In this document: in pieces, positions 1-11,838 of the stretch
How positions within the stretch are numbered: the stretch's first letter is position 1
How the letters are laid out: each line of letters begins with the position of its first letter
NCBI GenBank assembly: GCA_013176395.1
Contig: JABMLP010000028.1
Coordinates: 62,001-126,000, forward strand
Direction of reading: 5' to 3'
Length of the DNA: 64,000 bases
Source: Venturia oleaginea
Lineage: Eukaryota; Ascomycota; Dothideomycetes; Venturiales; Venturiaceae
The notes under the pieces: generated by a model
What the model was told of the DNA's origin: nothing
Databases searched by the model: none
The model's input: the letters and a program-made list of their open reading frames with translations, nothing else
Made by a program: the position numbers and the translations under genes

Positions 1-414
1 CCCTTGACAATGTTGTCCGTACAAGTAATTTTGGTCGTTGAATGACTCTGCACACGTCTGCTGATAGTTAAAACAGACGGTATTTTTCCAGGGTTGATTC
101 CATGACCTCTCCAGGTTTTCCTTTCAATATCGCACATTGTCTAGCAGATTTCAGCTACATCCCATTTACTTAGCCTCTTCCACGGAAGTCAAGATGCCAC
201 CATCAACTTCTTCGTAGAATCTTCTAAAAAGGGACGTTTCGACCAGAGTTCACCTATATAAATTCCCCAGGATTACCGAGGTGAGCCCCCTGCATCAATA
301 TATTTATATTGCTCTATAGGGGCGAAGATAATGCATTCAGCAAAGCAAGGACAAGTTAAAAAACTCTACTCTCATTTTTTTCTTTTTGAATTTCAAGCTG
401 TTTAGACGTTGAAG
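1..414. other. upstream region of the GH43 gene
   Basis: No coding region is supported here. The stretch holds the presumed promoter and 5' leader of the GH43 gene that starts at 415. A TATATAAA-type sequence lies at about 255-262, roughly 155 bp before the start codon, and a pyrimidine-rich tract at about 368-387 could be near the transcription start. Confidence 0.5.
255..262 (+). promoter_or_regulatory. TATA-box-like element upstream of GH43
   Basis: The sequence TATATAAA stands about 155 bp upstream of the GH43 start codon. Position and match fit a fungal core promoter. It is a motif match only; no expression evidence exists in the sequence. Confidence 0.4.
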
Positions 415-1536
415 ATGTTGTTCGCACATACGATCTTTTGGATCGCCACATTCATTTTCCCTTTCCTCGTTGCAGCGCAGGGCGAAAACATGACGAGGAT
501 TACGGCGGGGACGTTTACAAATCCGTTGAGGGCGCGGGATGGGAGTGATCCGTTCATTGTGTATTCGGGTGGATACTATTATTTCATGACTACGACGTGG
601 AAAGATGTATCTCTCACACGAGCAAAGACATTGGAAGGATTGAAGACGGGAGAGACCATGGTCGTTTACAAAGGCACCGATCCGAATATATGCTGTAATG
701 TTTGGGCGCCAGGTCAGTACATTGAATTATGAATTTGAGGGAAAGTGCTGATGTACTTGTTAATAGAGATTCATGATATTGATGGGACGTGGTATATTTA
801 TTTCACGGCGGGGCAGACAAAGGATCTAGCATTTCAACGGCTTTATGCGCTGAAAGGTGGTTCTTCGCCATGGGGCACGTATAAACTCGCCGGTCGCCTG
901 ACAAACGAATGGGGTATTGATGGGAGCGTTTTCTCCGTCAACTCGAAACGCTATTTCGTTTGGTCTTGTAATCGCGATAAGTTGCAATCGCTTTGCATCG
1001 CGCGCATGACGGCACCGGATAAACTTGCTGAAACTCGTCTTCTTTCCCAACCTACGAATTCTTGGGAGAAAATGCAGGGAAAGCTGCCGGTCAATGAAGG
1101 TCCTGTCGTGATGCAGAAGAATGGGAAGGTGTTTTTGACTTACAGTGCCAGTTTCTGTTGGACGACTGATTATTCCCTTGGTCTGTTGACTTTGAAGAAT
1201 GGGCAGGATCCACTTAACAAGGCGAGCTGGGTGAAGACTGGCCCCGTGTTCAAGTCCGCGAACAAAAACTATGGTCCTGGTCATAATGGGTAAGTCTGCT
1301 CCTGCTTGAGACTCGAAAACGTGGAAAATACTGACAAGAGCAGATTCTTTACTAGCCCCGATGGCACGGAGATTTGGAATGTGTACCATGCCACAGCTAA
1401 TGCGAAGGGCACGTGTGATGGGAATAGATATACGATGGCTGACAAGGTAAATTGGAAGCCGGATGGAACGCCTGATTTTGGGGCGCCATCGTCTCTATCT
1501 GCTCAGATTCGAGTGCCATCTGGCGAATTGGGATAG
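415..1536 (+). CDS. secreted glycoside hydrolase family 43 (arabinanase / arabinofuranosidase type)
   Basis: Three exons: 415-712, 767-1289 and 1344-1536, with two 54-nt GT...AG introns, giving 337 aa. Residues 1 to about 20 form a hydrophobic signal peptide ending VAAQG, so the enzyme should be secreted. The join after exon 1 restores the WAPE-IHDIDGTWY block, and the join after exon 2 restores GPGHNG-FFTSPDGTE; both are typical of GH43 five-bladed propellers. Candidate catalytic residues are the Asp of DGSDPF near the N terminus (base), the Asp of WGIDGS (pKa modulator) and the Glu of VNEGPV (acid). GH43 enzymes cleave arabinan, arabinoxylan or xylan side chains; substrate cannot be read from sequence. 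The first ATG in frame, at 415, directly precedes the signal peptide. No frameshift is seen. Confidence 0.9.
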
Positions 1537-4027
1537 CAGGGAGAAATCTTTAGGTACTACATTTCGAGCGGAAAAGTTCGAAATTTGACTCTTGAATGGA
1601 TGGGATCACGTCAAAGACCGTGATCCTTCTGCACGACTTTCTCCCCGCAGCCGGATAAATCAATGCTCTTGAGTTGATCCAACTGCATCTAGCGACAAGT
1701 TCTGGCGGTGAGATGAATTGGGTACAGTGGCCAGATGCTTTCCTATAACGATGTGCATAGAAGAGTGTTTGCAGAGCAATTTGTGAACTTCTTGTCGTTC
1801 TTAGTCGAGTCGGCCCTTTCCCAACCGTTGATCGTATCGCAAACTCCATCCGTGTTGCATAAGCCGTCTCAAACCCTCGTCTTTGTTGGCTCTTGGAATC
1901 CCAATCCAATATCTACAGGTCGGCGAAGTAATTATACATCATTTCGATCTCAAATGAGCTTATTGGTATTCTGAGTCTCAGTTACCAAAGATAGCGAGAC
2001 TGATCTTTCGAACGTACATCGCACTCACATCCCAATCCCTCGTCTCTCTTGTGGGGGGTTTGGATATTCTTAGCTTAATCTGGACAACCAAAAATATCCA
2101 CGGTAGTGCTAGAGCTTTCCCGGAGTGTTTCCAGCCTGCTCACTTTCTCAGCATAACTTTCACGTCATGACTAGCCAAAATTGCCATGAAGTATCCAACC
2201 ATTTCCCTCGCTCCTCTGGTCGGGACACTGCCTGATGTACTTAGCTTGGTGTGTACGTCCACCTATTCTCCAGGGTTATTCATCGACGAAATAGTGATGA
2301 CAAGATTGATAGAATGGGAACAGATTGTATTTATGTGGGATTGAAAAGATGGTGATTTGTAACAAAAGACTTGTTGGGGGCATGGAGGCGGACTTTCGGT
2401 ATTGCTCGGGAATAGAACCTAGGCGCTTTTCTACTTAATAAGCACACCTGATCGTGATATGTAAATCAGATTGAGAAAAATAAAACCTTGAGTACCTCAC
2501 CTTGAGTATCTCATAACAATTTCTGTTGGAAATCTACACTACCCTGATGGAGGATAGATTTAATATGCACAGGAATATCACGTTTGATCGCCGTAAGGAG
2601 GGCCCTATTACGCTCTTCGCCCTTCCAATACCGTTCCCCAACTCTTTTCCTTCAAACGCACTTTTTCATCAACCATCAACAAATCCAGGCCCTCATTCGA
2701 ATTCCGTCATCACTTATTCTATGTCGACATCAGCTTCGGACTCTATTTCGAGATACGAGCCCACCGCTTCCGTGCCTAGTCATGGACTGACCATCGTGGA
2801 GGGAAGCTTTGCTCGGATTCGCCATTCATCATCGACATCCCATCATCCCCGCCATTCTGGAATGGCTCAGACACAGTCTTGAAGTTTCTGGGCCAGAGTT
2901 CGCGTTAGTTCCTAGTAGTGCAGTTCAGCTCATATGCTAACCTGGGCGACTAACCTGGGCGACTAACCTTAGATGCGTTAACCGAAGCTCAAAATAATGC
3001 TTTTTGCATATAAGCTTTACCATACTCTTCACCACGTGTGAGGAGCTGAAGATATCACTCTATGACTGGTGAAGGAAATCGGCCCTGATCAGTTTTGGTG
3101 ACAGAACCCGAATCCAATTCCAGTCCGATCAATGCAGCCCTATGATGGCCAGCGGAAGCGCTCTCGGGCGGGGTTCAATCTCTGACATCTCCGCTCCAGG
3201 GACTCATTGTATGCTCTCTTGCGTCCATCACCACTAATTTCCGCTTAGCTGTAAAGCTTGGAAGGCAGTACTTGACGGCGCTCTGAGCGGACCAACAGCG
3301 AGACCGTGGATGGCAACGTGAGAACAAAATCAAAATCCTCAACATTCTTTCACCGTCAGAAGTCCTAGAACTTTACATCACCATGTTTTGCATTCTTGGC
3401 ATGAGCGTGTGGCTGAGCTTGAACACGCTCATAGCGCGGTATTATCCTGATCCGCATTTATACTTCGACCGCTTTGCTCGATTGCTTCACTGATGAGTCG
3501 GTCGTCCTGCAGGGAAAAAAACTTTAGCCCGCCTAATCAATAGCCTGATGCTGGACAGAACACGATGCAACTCTGACATTGAGCGAGACCCGGAAAAATT
3601 CGAGATGTATGCCCTTGTTTCGAGGACAACATTCGATGAATTACATATATAGAGAGGGTTATCGCTCTACGCCGCTCCAAACACTAAGTGTCCTCGAAGA
3701 CTGCCTGGCAATTTTACAGCGACGAGAGAACGATTGCATCTGGAACATCGATTACAATGACAAGAGCTTTTGGACGTATTTTAGCACGTGTTTGAACAGT
3801 CCCAAAGACAGTATGGCTCATTACAGCCGGTCTTGTCACTAAGAGGTCTCGCAGTAGTTTGGCCTAGTTTGGTGAGCGGTAACGCAAAGGTGTAAGGCTA
3901 GCTTTTCTGGACGAACATGCATATCAATCGTCAACAATCACTTGGGTCACCGTCAACTCCAACTTGTCTAGATCTTCAAGAGGCTGGGAAAAGGAAGAGC
4001 TACAAGTAACCTCCATAGACAGAAGTG

Positions 4028-4033
4028 TATAAA
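4028..4033 (+). promoter_or_regulatory. TATA-box-like element
   Basis: TATAAA lies about 140 bp upstream of the start codon of the small secreted protein at 4172, a usual distance in fungi. Motif match only. Confidence 0.4.
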
Positions 4034-4095
4034 GGTCCTGACATTTCCATTCTTCTTGTTAACCATCAGCAAGCTCCAACTCTCACTTCATTCCG

Positions 4096-4146
4096 CCTCA
4101 CCGAATCAGTCATTTTACCTCACCGAATCAGTCATTTTACCTCACC
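4096..4146 (+). repeat. 22-bp direct repeat in a 5' leader
   Basis: A 22-bp unit (CCTCACCGAATCAGTCATTT plus TA) occurs twice in tandem from 4096 and 4118, with a partial third copy from 4140. It lies between the TATA-like element and the ATG at 4172, so it is probably part of the transcribed leader of that gene. Confidence 0.75.
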
Positions 4147-4171
4147 CCATCTTCACTACCAAACCAACACC

Positions 4172-4667
4172 ATGCTCTTCAACATCAAGACTCTTTTCCT
4201 TGGCGCTCTCGCCAGCAGGTAATTTCCCAGCGAAATGCCCAGTCTGCGATGGCGTACTAACCCAACCAAGCGTCGCTGTGAACGCATCTCCTCAGCCACA
4301 AGGATGGGGTGGTGACGGATGGTCCAACTGGGGCAACGGTCAAGACTGGGGCAAGTCTGTCTGCTCTTCCAAGTCTGCCACCTCTTACTCCACCGGCACA
4401 AGCACCAGGACAATTACCGCCACTTCTCTCATCCCAAGAACGACTACCATCACTACCGTTGTCCCCAAGGTTATCACCTCAACCATCCTCAGTACTATCG
4501 TTTCCACCAGGTACATCACTGCTACATCCTCTTCCACTAGTCTCATCACCTCGACTGCCACTTCGACCAGCCTTATTCCTGGCACTACCAAGGTCCCATT
4601 CACTTCCAGCACCGTTGTTGTGAGCTCCCAGTGCTTCACCAAGTCCGCTTGGAGTGGTGGATGGTAA
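4172..4667 (+). CDS. small secreted Ser/Thr-rich protein with a Trp/Gly-rich N-terminal segment
   Basis: Two exons: 4172-4218 and 4271-4667, with a 52-nt intron that has a perfect TACTAAC branch site; 147 aa. The spliced N terminus, MLFNIKTLFLGALASSVAVNA, is a signal peptide split by the intron. The mature protein starts with a short Trp/Gly/Asn segment (QGWGGDGWSNWGN) with one Cys following. About 90 residues of Thr, Ser, Ile and Val come next, with two copies of a TSLIPxTT motif and several TITT/STI motifs; this part is likely heavily O-glycosylated. A second Cys lies close to the C-terminal SGGW. No GPI signal is evident. I do not recognise a family; a surface or wall-associated secreted protein is an inference from composition. 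Confidence 0.7.
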
Positions 4668-5400
4668 ATCAGTTCGCAATTGAGTTGGATAGGAGGGAAC
4701 TATTGGAGGAATTTTTGGAAATCATGTTGGACGCCCCTTACGGATTAAAAACATTGAATTACGAAGCATCAGATACTTGGACGACACTCATTAGAATAAT
4801 CATATCAGCAATCAATCAATTATAGAAACTATTTCAGACTTTTGATTCGATGTTCCAGGTATACTTCAAAATTTGCGATATTGATACAACCCTTCGGACT
4901 TCGCCTCAGTGGTATTCCTACTGCCCTCTGTAACTCATAATTGATATCGGTGATGTTCTGCCGAATAATCACAACCAGATTACCAGATCTTGTTTAGTAA
5001 AGTAGCAGGATCAGTAAGCATCTAGGCCCTTCGATGTCCCTCAACCCCAAAACTCCCAACGTAGCCAGACATCTGCAAATCCAGATTAATATGGATAACT
5101 CTCTAGCAATCCCCAGAGCTCAAATCCCCAGAAAGACTAGGTGTATTCAAAGAAGCCAGTAGCTGAGCTCATCCGCACCTTCCCTTCCAACAAGTCAACA
5201 AAGTATCGATCTCAACCTGAAAGACCATATCCAAAGAAGCCCGTCGATAGCAAAGAGTATCGCACCTTCCCTTCCAACCAGTCAACAAAGCCACCAGCCA
5301 TGTCTTCCTCATTCATCTCTCCCCTTCCCTCCCAAACAAAACAACAAACAAACAAAGCACCCAATACACACATACACTATCTTAACACATTCCTAAAACC
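4668..5400. other. intergenic region
   Basis: No gene supported. The region 5150-5300 contains an imperfect direct repeat of about 100 bp: CACCTTCCCTTCCAAC followed by AGTCAACAAAG recurs near 5175 and 5268. It probably includes the leader of the gene starting at 5401. Confidence 0.4.
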
Positions 5401-6225
5401 ATGGCATACAGAGCCCCCCGCTCCCCCCAGCCCCCCAAAGCCAAGAACACAAGCAATCCTCATGTAATCGAGAGCATGGATAAAGGAAAAGGCAAAGCCA
5501 TCGATATCGGCACGACAATCCAAGAGATGGATTTGGATGCTTGTGCGTCTCCGATGACTCTGGGTGGAGATGAGAATGTTCGGCCCGGTTTGTCTGGGAG
5601 TGTGCAAGAATTCTCGAGGGATGTTTTTGAGGAGAATGCTTACGAGGAGAATGCTTCCGGGGACAATGCTTTTAAGGACAATGTTTCCATGGACGACGCT
5701 TCCAAGGACAGTGTTTCTAAGGATAATACTTCGGAGGACAATACTTCTAAGGGCAACGCTTCCAAGGCCAACGCTTCCATGGACAATACTTCCGAGGACA
5801 ACACTTTCAAGGCCAACCCTTCCAAGCAAGGAAGCAGCGATCCATCTCTTCCATATATACAAACAAGAGAAGGAAGAGCGAGTTTCAATGCTCTCAAGAG
5901 TGCTGGGGAGAGTGATGCTGAGATGTGGCGAGAAAGGGGTAAGGAGGGGAGGAAGAAGAAGTCAAGGACGTTGGGTGAGGCGAAGGATGAGGTGAGTTTT
6001 TGGCTTCTTGGTTTGTGGCTTCTTGTTTTGTGGGGTTTGCTGATGGGTGTAGATGAGGAGGTTACATGGGAGGTTGGGGAGAGGTTGGGGGATGGTGCTG
6101 GGATTACTGAGGGGGGAGGTGAGGGGGGTGATGGCGAAGGGGCTGATGGCGAGGAGGGTGATGGTGAGGAGAGGAAGATTGCTAAGCTTGTGTTGGGATG
6201 TTTGGGATGGGATTGTCTTTGCTGA
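5401..6225 (+). CDS. hypothetical low-complexity protein with degenerate five-residue repeats
   Basis: One open frame of 274 codons from an ATG in good context (ACCATGG). Residues about 75-145 are about 14 degenerate copies of a five-residue unit of the form (K/E)-D-N-(A/T)-S, encoded by a 15-bp minisatellite. The C-terminal part is basic (GRKKKSRT) and then very acidic and Gly-rich. A good donor (GTGAGT at 5992) and an acceptor before 6053 could remove a 61-nt intron, which would replace the acidic tail with a different C terminus; without splicing, that piece would read as a short hydrophobic segment. I do not recognise a family and cannot decide between the two ends. Confidence 0.5.
   Translation: MAYRAPRSPQPPKAKNTSNPHVIESMDKGKGKAIDIGTTIQEMDLDACASPMTLGGDENVRPGLSGSVQEFSRDVFEENAYEENASGDNAFKDNVSMDDASKDSVSKDNTSEDNTSKGNASKANASMDNTSEDNTFKANPSKQGSSDPSLPYIQTREGRASFNALKSAGESDAEMWRERGKEGRKKKSRTLGEAKDEVSFWLLGLWLLVLWGLLMGVDEEVTWEVGERLGDGAGITEGGGEGGDGEGADGEEGDGEERKIAKLVLGCLGWDCLC
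5630..5828 (+). repeat. 15-bp coding minisatellite
   Basis: About 13 degenerate tandem copies of a 15-bp unit close to AAGGACAATGCTTCC. The unit length is a multiple of three, so the frame of the gene at 5401 is kept. The opposite strand is also open here, which is only a consequence of the repeat. Confidence 0.8.
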
Positions 6226-6473
6226 GATGACGCCTTTCGTTCTGTTGAATATCGCTCTCGCTCAGCTCTAGATCGTTATCAATACTTTTTCTGGCAAATC
6301 AGTTTGGACAGTCTCCAAAAATTATCGCTGTCGATATTGATACTAACCTGAAACTGTAATATCCATTCCAAGAACTGACGATCGACATTGGACAAGTTTC
6401 CCGACACCTGAGAGATTCAGTGCACCAAGTTATGTTACTAAACATATTGAAAAGGAAACCGCTTTTTCCAAAC

Positions 6474-7707
6474 TCAAAACTTGGTACTTGAACCCTTTCG
6501 TCCTTTCTCACTTTGCAGTCTCTCCTCGATACGTCGTCCTATCTCCTTCAAGAGTGGTTTCTCGTCGGTGTCTTTCTTGGAGCCGGTGATTAGTTTTGCG
6601 GTCTGTAGATGTTTGTTAGTGGGTATTTGATAAACGCGGGTTCTGCCTGAACGAATAGCAGATTAGGAGGAAGGATACGGGGCTTGTAATTTTCCGGCTC
6701 GTGGGGTACGATATAATGTTATGTCATGAAAGTCTCGGCCGGTGGTGAATTAGACGGCGTCGAGTTATCGCGGCTCTTCTCCTTTGGTTTTGCGGTTATA
6801 TGGTGGTTCTTTGATGTGAGATTGGTGTCGACGGATTTCTGAGGAGGTGCGACTGGAGATTAGCAGGGGATTATCGAGATTGATGTTGTGTTAGAAGGGG
6901 TGACCTGGTTTGAGCGAAACAGATCGGGGTCGCGTAGCCCGTGGGTCTTCATCTTTATCGCCTCTTTGAACACAAAGGATGGAGGGATGGCGACGGGTTG
7001 TCCCGAGGGAGGCCAGGTTAATGGATGGATGGGTACGTGATTGCAGGGCTTGGAGAGATCGAGTATCCGCGGAAGAGCATGCTTCCAAAAGTCAAAACCC
7101 CATCGCCACATCGCCATCGTAAAATCACCAACAAGTCTCCTATCCAAATCGCCACAAACTCATCCACGCAATCTCACGCGACCACAGCAAACAAAAGAAC
7201 AAGGGGAAGAGAAAAACTCACCGCACTAGCAAACCCCAACGCACCCTTCCACCTCTGACTCAACTTCTGACCTCCACCACCCCCCATCATCGCATCAGAA
7301 ATCTTCCTACCCCGTCCACCCTCCTCCCCCCCAGCACCCCTCAAAATATCCTCAAAATCAGTAGCAGGCGGCCCATCAACTACAAACAAAGCACCTCCTT
7401 CCTTCCTAGAACCAATATTCTTAACGAACAAATCTTCAAAAGAGTGATCGGTTTCGACTTGATCTGCGCGGACTGCGTTGTCGTTGTTAGCCGGGAAGGG
7501 AAGGGAAGGGAAAGGAAGGGAAGAGAAAAGGAGGGTATACGAACTCGGCACCAATTTTCCGAATTCGGCGCCTTCCGGGCCTTCCCAGAATGTACCGTCG
7601 TGTTGGTCTTGGAATGTGTAGCGTTGGGTGTTGGAGTTGTAGCCGATGCGCTTCGTGCCGTCGGGTAGACGGCGGAGGTCTTCGTCGTAGCGGGACTTGC
7701 GACTCAT
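6474..7707 (-). CDS. small conserved fungal protein (family sometimes annotated with LysM/CBM50), gene model uncertain
   Basis: Start codon at 7707-7705. The N-terminal block (RRLPDGTKRIGYNSNTQRYT, then QDQHDGTFWEGPEGAEFGKL) resembles a short module I recall from many fungal proteins that are often labelled CBM50; that label is from memory. The frame stays open to a strong donor at 7221 (GTGAGT). A last exon at 6602-6474, behind a CTACAG acceptor and in the matching phase, encodes 42 residues of charged helix ending in SSTKF. One intron between them would be 619 nt, unusually long here, so a further exon may hide in 6603-7221. A small intron near 7540-7480 is also possible. The protein looks soluble with an acidic middle. 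The N-terminal exon is solid, the rest is a model. Confidence 0.5.
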
Positions 7708-8127
7708 TGCGTAAATGTGTTTTGCTTGCCTAGTTTGAAATTGGGTTTTGTGGGAAGTGAATTTGGAAGCGTGAAAGAAGGAAGGAGGAAGAAAGAAAGA
7801 AAGAAGACAAGTAAAAGAGGGCGATGTTGGAGTTTTATGTTTAGGAATGTCGTGGTGGCATGTTGTGGTGTATTGTTTTTGGGGCTGTGTTCGGTGTGTA
7901 ACGCATCCCTTCTGCTGGGATTGGTTGGCAAACAATCAATGACTACAAGGGGTATTTTGAGGGCACGCTTCCTTTGTCACAGGCTGCTATCGTGTTGGTT
8001 GTACGTTTCAGAGAGTGAGACATACACATTCATGAAAACATCATGGCATTTTTTCCCCTTACGCATCTACTTTTGTTCGGTGAACTTGAACTTTCTCCAC
8101 CAGTTCTCGTGATGATTCTTACCGGCA
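7708..8127. other. intergenic region
   Basis: Holds the leader of the minus-strand gene starting at 7707 and the 3' end of the OPT gene. Nothing else is seen. Confidence 0.5.
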
Positions 8128-10769
8128 TCAATGCCACGTTCCATTGGCCGGGCCGAACCATCCACGACTCGGCATATTGAGGAAAGGAGTCCCATCACCA
8201 TCCGCAGTGTTGAGATATACCGTATTTCCTACTCAAATCAGTTTCCAATTTGCAAAAAGGGTTCATGGATTGACTTACCCCACCAGTCCGGAAACTTCCC
8301 ACCAGGATAAAGAATACAGAAAAATATGACAATACCGCTCAAAGCGGTACCAGTGTCCAGCGCGGCCGCTAGGATGTAGTTGTACTTGGTCCACCATGCA
8401 AAGAACCTCTGGAATAAGACCTTGTTAAAGAAAAAGTTGACGAGAGCCCAGGAAGAGTAATTGATACCAGTCGCGGGAGGCACGTTGTAGGTGCCGACGA
8501 AGATGAGAGGCCAGTTGATGCTGCGGAAGATATTCTTCCCCGTCTTTTTGTAGAGAAGCCAGGTAGCGACTGGAATAAGAGCGCCGATCCAGAAGAAATG
8601 AAGTAGACCGGAGTAGATACTACCTACAGAATAAAGTCTTGCTGGTCCGATGAGACCCCAAATGACCGAGGAAGAGAAAACGGTGCGTCCGTTGGGACAC
8701 GTGAAGCCATTGCTTTGATTCGAGTCACAGATGCCTCGGATGTTGCTGAGCATCCAGCTTGTTACGCCGACCTGAGTCAACGCGCCAACGATCTGTATAG
8801 CAATCAGCATATCGACAAATGAACGTGCCTGGACGGTATCCTACCGTGGCGATGAATTGTCCTGCGAACACCAATCGAGGCGCGACCTTGAGATAGTGAC
8901 CGAGTTTCATATCCTGAGCAAAGAAAACTCCCTGTCCCACGACATCCGTTGATAAAATCTTGAACACCATGTTGGCCAAAGGTCTGCCCTGAAACATGTA
9001 ACCTCCAATGAACTCAGAAAGGACGTTGAGCTGATTCGCGTTGACGTTTGTGATACCCTGTATGATACCACAAGGGATCATGTAAACAGCTGGTATCAGT
9101 AGTGCTAAGAATACCCCATATACAGGAAGTCCGACGTGGTATACCTCGACCATTGCAATCGTGATGGCGACCATTACGACAGTGAGCGTTGCATAGTACC
9201 ACCATGGCGTCTTCTTGTAAGACTTCATGAGACGGCTGTGGATATCCATCTTCTGCGTTCCACGAATAGCGTGCCAGATATCCGAACCGTGCCAAAGATA
9301 GACGTGGACAAGAACGGAAGTGATTGCTGCAAATGAAGTGCCGTAGACAAAAGCGAAACTGGCACCTAGGTATGGAGGTGAATAGCTTTCATAGAGTCCC
9401 TGGTTGAATGTTCCATTCGCGTTTAAGATCCGCGTAACATTATACGTGGCTCCGAATCTGTCATAGACGCTGGCGTCCATCAGAGGGAGGTACCCAGTGT
9501 ACCAAGTGTTCGTCCAGTATATCGCGGGCACACAGACTAGTAGAATCAGCGCGAGATCGTACACCTCTATGGAATTCAACGTACCCCAGAAGAACATAAC
9601 AAAGCCCGCAAATACGTTTATAGCCGCCCATGAGGGGGAGAGGAGCGGATTAGTGTTGTAAGCGATCTGTTTGAAATTAGTCAGAGAACAAGGCGAAGCG
9701 ATCCTGGTAAAGGGAATCTTACCTGGGTCCAGTCGAAAGTGATAGGGCTCACTCCTAGTCCTGTCTGCATACCAAATACTTGGTTAACGGTTCTGTTTCG
9801 TGGAACAATCCAGCAGATCCAAGTGAAGTAAGACAAGCCAACAAACATCAGCCCAGGGAAGAAGTACCAGACAAACGCAGCCGCCATTGCGTACAGGAAG
9901 AACCTTAATCGAGTGATTCTCCAACCGTTTGCGACAGCGTTGGCTCTCGAGTGTAAGGTGGTTAGCAAAGCGCATATCGAGAGAACACCAGGCCAGACGA
10001 TTCGTGCAGGCTCTACTAGCCATGGATACGACAGGCCAGCCACGCCAAATCCGAGCAATTGGCACGTGAGAACGACCAAGACCTTGCAAGATTAGCGATC
10101 ATTATGGTGCTGTGTAACGTCTTCCCACCTTGAATCCGGGCTTCATCTCAAAGTTATAGAACATCTGTCCAGCCTGCAAAATATTGGTAGCATCAGCCGC
10201 GCCAAAGCCGATTGACACATTGCTCATGATTGTGATTAATGCGTGCTCCTTGATATTAAAATGACGATCTGGATTGATGCACCAACGACCAAGCGGTCCA
10301 AGGTTGAGAGTGTACAGTGGCAAGACGTGAGCCAAAAACACACCGCAAGGATATGCAACCAGCTCCGCCACCAAAGAGACAATATGAACGGATGGATACC
10401 GCAAAGAGAAGAAATTGTTGATCCCAGCTCCAAGCATAGTGAAGCCGATTCCAACCATCCACATGCGCAATGTGTTTACAGGTATGGCCGGATCATCGAC
10501 TTCGGGCACGACCGCTCTGACTTTCACAGCAGTGTTAATGTCGTCAAAATCCAGCGAGTTTGGAGCCACATACCTTCAGGATAAGGTGAGTGCTCAGAAT
10601 CCTCATCGTACTCCTCGGTCTCTCCAATAGTCTTTGCCACATCAACTTCGATCTCCTGCAAATGTGCAGCCGCAACTTCAACATCGCTGTCATCTGAGCT
10701 GCTCTGATGCTTCTCCGAGCCAAAGACTTGGGGCTCCAGCGCTTTGGGCTCTATGGTAGGGGAAGCCAT
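8128..10769 (-). CDS. OPT-family oligopeptide transporter
   Basis: Six exons on the minus strand: 10769-10574, 10520-10129, 10082-9723, 9666-8845, 8792-8279 and 8228-8128, with introns of 46-56 nt; 794 aa, normal for the family. The first splice creates the family signature SPYPEVRAVVPEVDDP. Many hydrophobic segments follow, and the last splice gives a WWGNTVYLNTADG tail typical of OPT proteins. The cytosolic N terminus is acidic and Ser-rich. OPT carriers import small peptides, or in some members glutathione or metal chelates, with protons across the plasma membrane; substrate is not predictable. All exon phases match and no defect is seen. MASPTIEP at 10769 is the first ATG of the frame. 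It diverges from the methyltransferase gene at 11839. Confidence 0.95.
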
Positions 10770-11838
10770 GCTCGCGGTGTTGATAAGCCAGGTGCAAACA
10801 AGGTCCTGGGTATCTGGAACAGTTATAGCCAAGTCCAAGCATCTCAGCAGTGCATTACGCGCATGGCGGGTTGCAGTGTCAAGTTGTAGCCTTACAATCG
10901 CTTGCTTATCAGCGTACACGGCATGCCTTGCTAGGATAAGCGGAGGTGGGTGGGACAGTCACACAGTGGATAATGGGGAGGTATCGAAGGATGGATGTTG
11001 TTACGTGAAGACTCGATGGAGTTGAAGGGATGAATTCGCATTCTCGAAATTCAGCGCCAGTTCTAAGCTTCCACGGAACGTTTCGTGATAGGAAGCGATG
11101 AAGCTTCAGTCAGGGCTTCCTGTTGGATAGTATACTTGTCTTGATATTTGAGTAGATAACGCGGCGTCCATCTCACTAAAGCCACTCTTGATGAAGTGTT
11201 ATCCTTCACTTCTCGGACGAGATAGCAGCCGAAGAGGCGTTGCAGAAGCAAGAACACGTACAATTAGGTAAAGCGTCCACTGTCAATGTCCCAGCTCTTG
11301 CGAGGGCCAAACGCCTTCTACCCCGCCGTGACCCCGCCGTGACTCGGCCAAAGACCCAAGCTCTTAAAGACTCGCACAGCAGCTTCTCAGCTTCTCAGAG
11401 CGACATGACCCTCACGCCCCGAACTTCCTCATCGTGAAACCGAATACGGCAATCATGTCTGCCGCCTCATGCAGCCGTCAACAACGCCTTGCTGTCTCGG
11501 TACGTACCGGACGATTGGCCCTATCTATATTACCTACCAGTCCCTAAACGGCCTTTGTCGTCATAGATCTTCTCAAAGGGTAACGACTCATGCACGCGAA
11601 CGCGACCAGAAGGAATTTTCACCTTCCACCGGGCACTCCTCCGGCGCCGGTGAACGGACAATGAATTGTCCCATTTTGGCTTTGCATCGTGCGCATCTCG
11701 TCATGGAGGGCTGTTTGAGTCGTGCTTAACTCTTTTCTCACCCTTCACCTACTCTTTCCTAACTGTCCCTCTTTCAATCGCGTCCAGAATCGCTTCAATT
11801 ACACATTTGCAGCTTCAAACTTGACTTATCAGGCTTCA
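10770..11838. other. divergent intergenic region between OPT and CFA-type genes
   Basis: About 1.07 kb between two divergently transcribed genes, so it should contain both promoters. Open frames here are short and start without ATG. A 10-bp tandem copy (CCCCGCCGTGA) is seen near 11323-11342. Confidence 0.5.

Larger units (their letters stand above)
1537..4171. other. 2.6 kb without a supported gene
   Basis: Only short open frames occur (longest about 118 codons at 2526-2882) and none shows a recognisable domain, signal peptide or convincing splice structure. The stretch probably holds the GH43 3' end, spacer or gene relics, and the promoter of the gene at 4172. A short direct repeat, CTAACCTGGGCGA, occurs near 2938-2965. 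Confidence 0.4.

Noticed and set aside
826..1389. 187-codon minus-strand open frame
   Set aside because: It is antisense to GH43 exons 2 and 3, which carry clear family motifs, and shows no domain.
5377..5862. Minus-strand frame with LxSIVLxS-type repeats
   Set aside because: It is the antisense of the 15-bp minisatellite; repeats whose length is a multiple of three keep all frames open.
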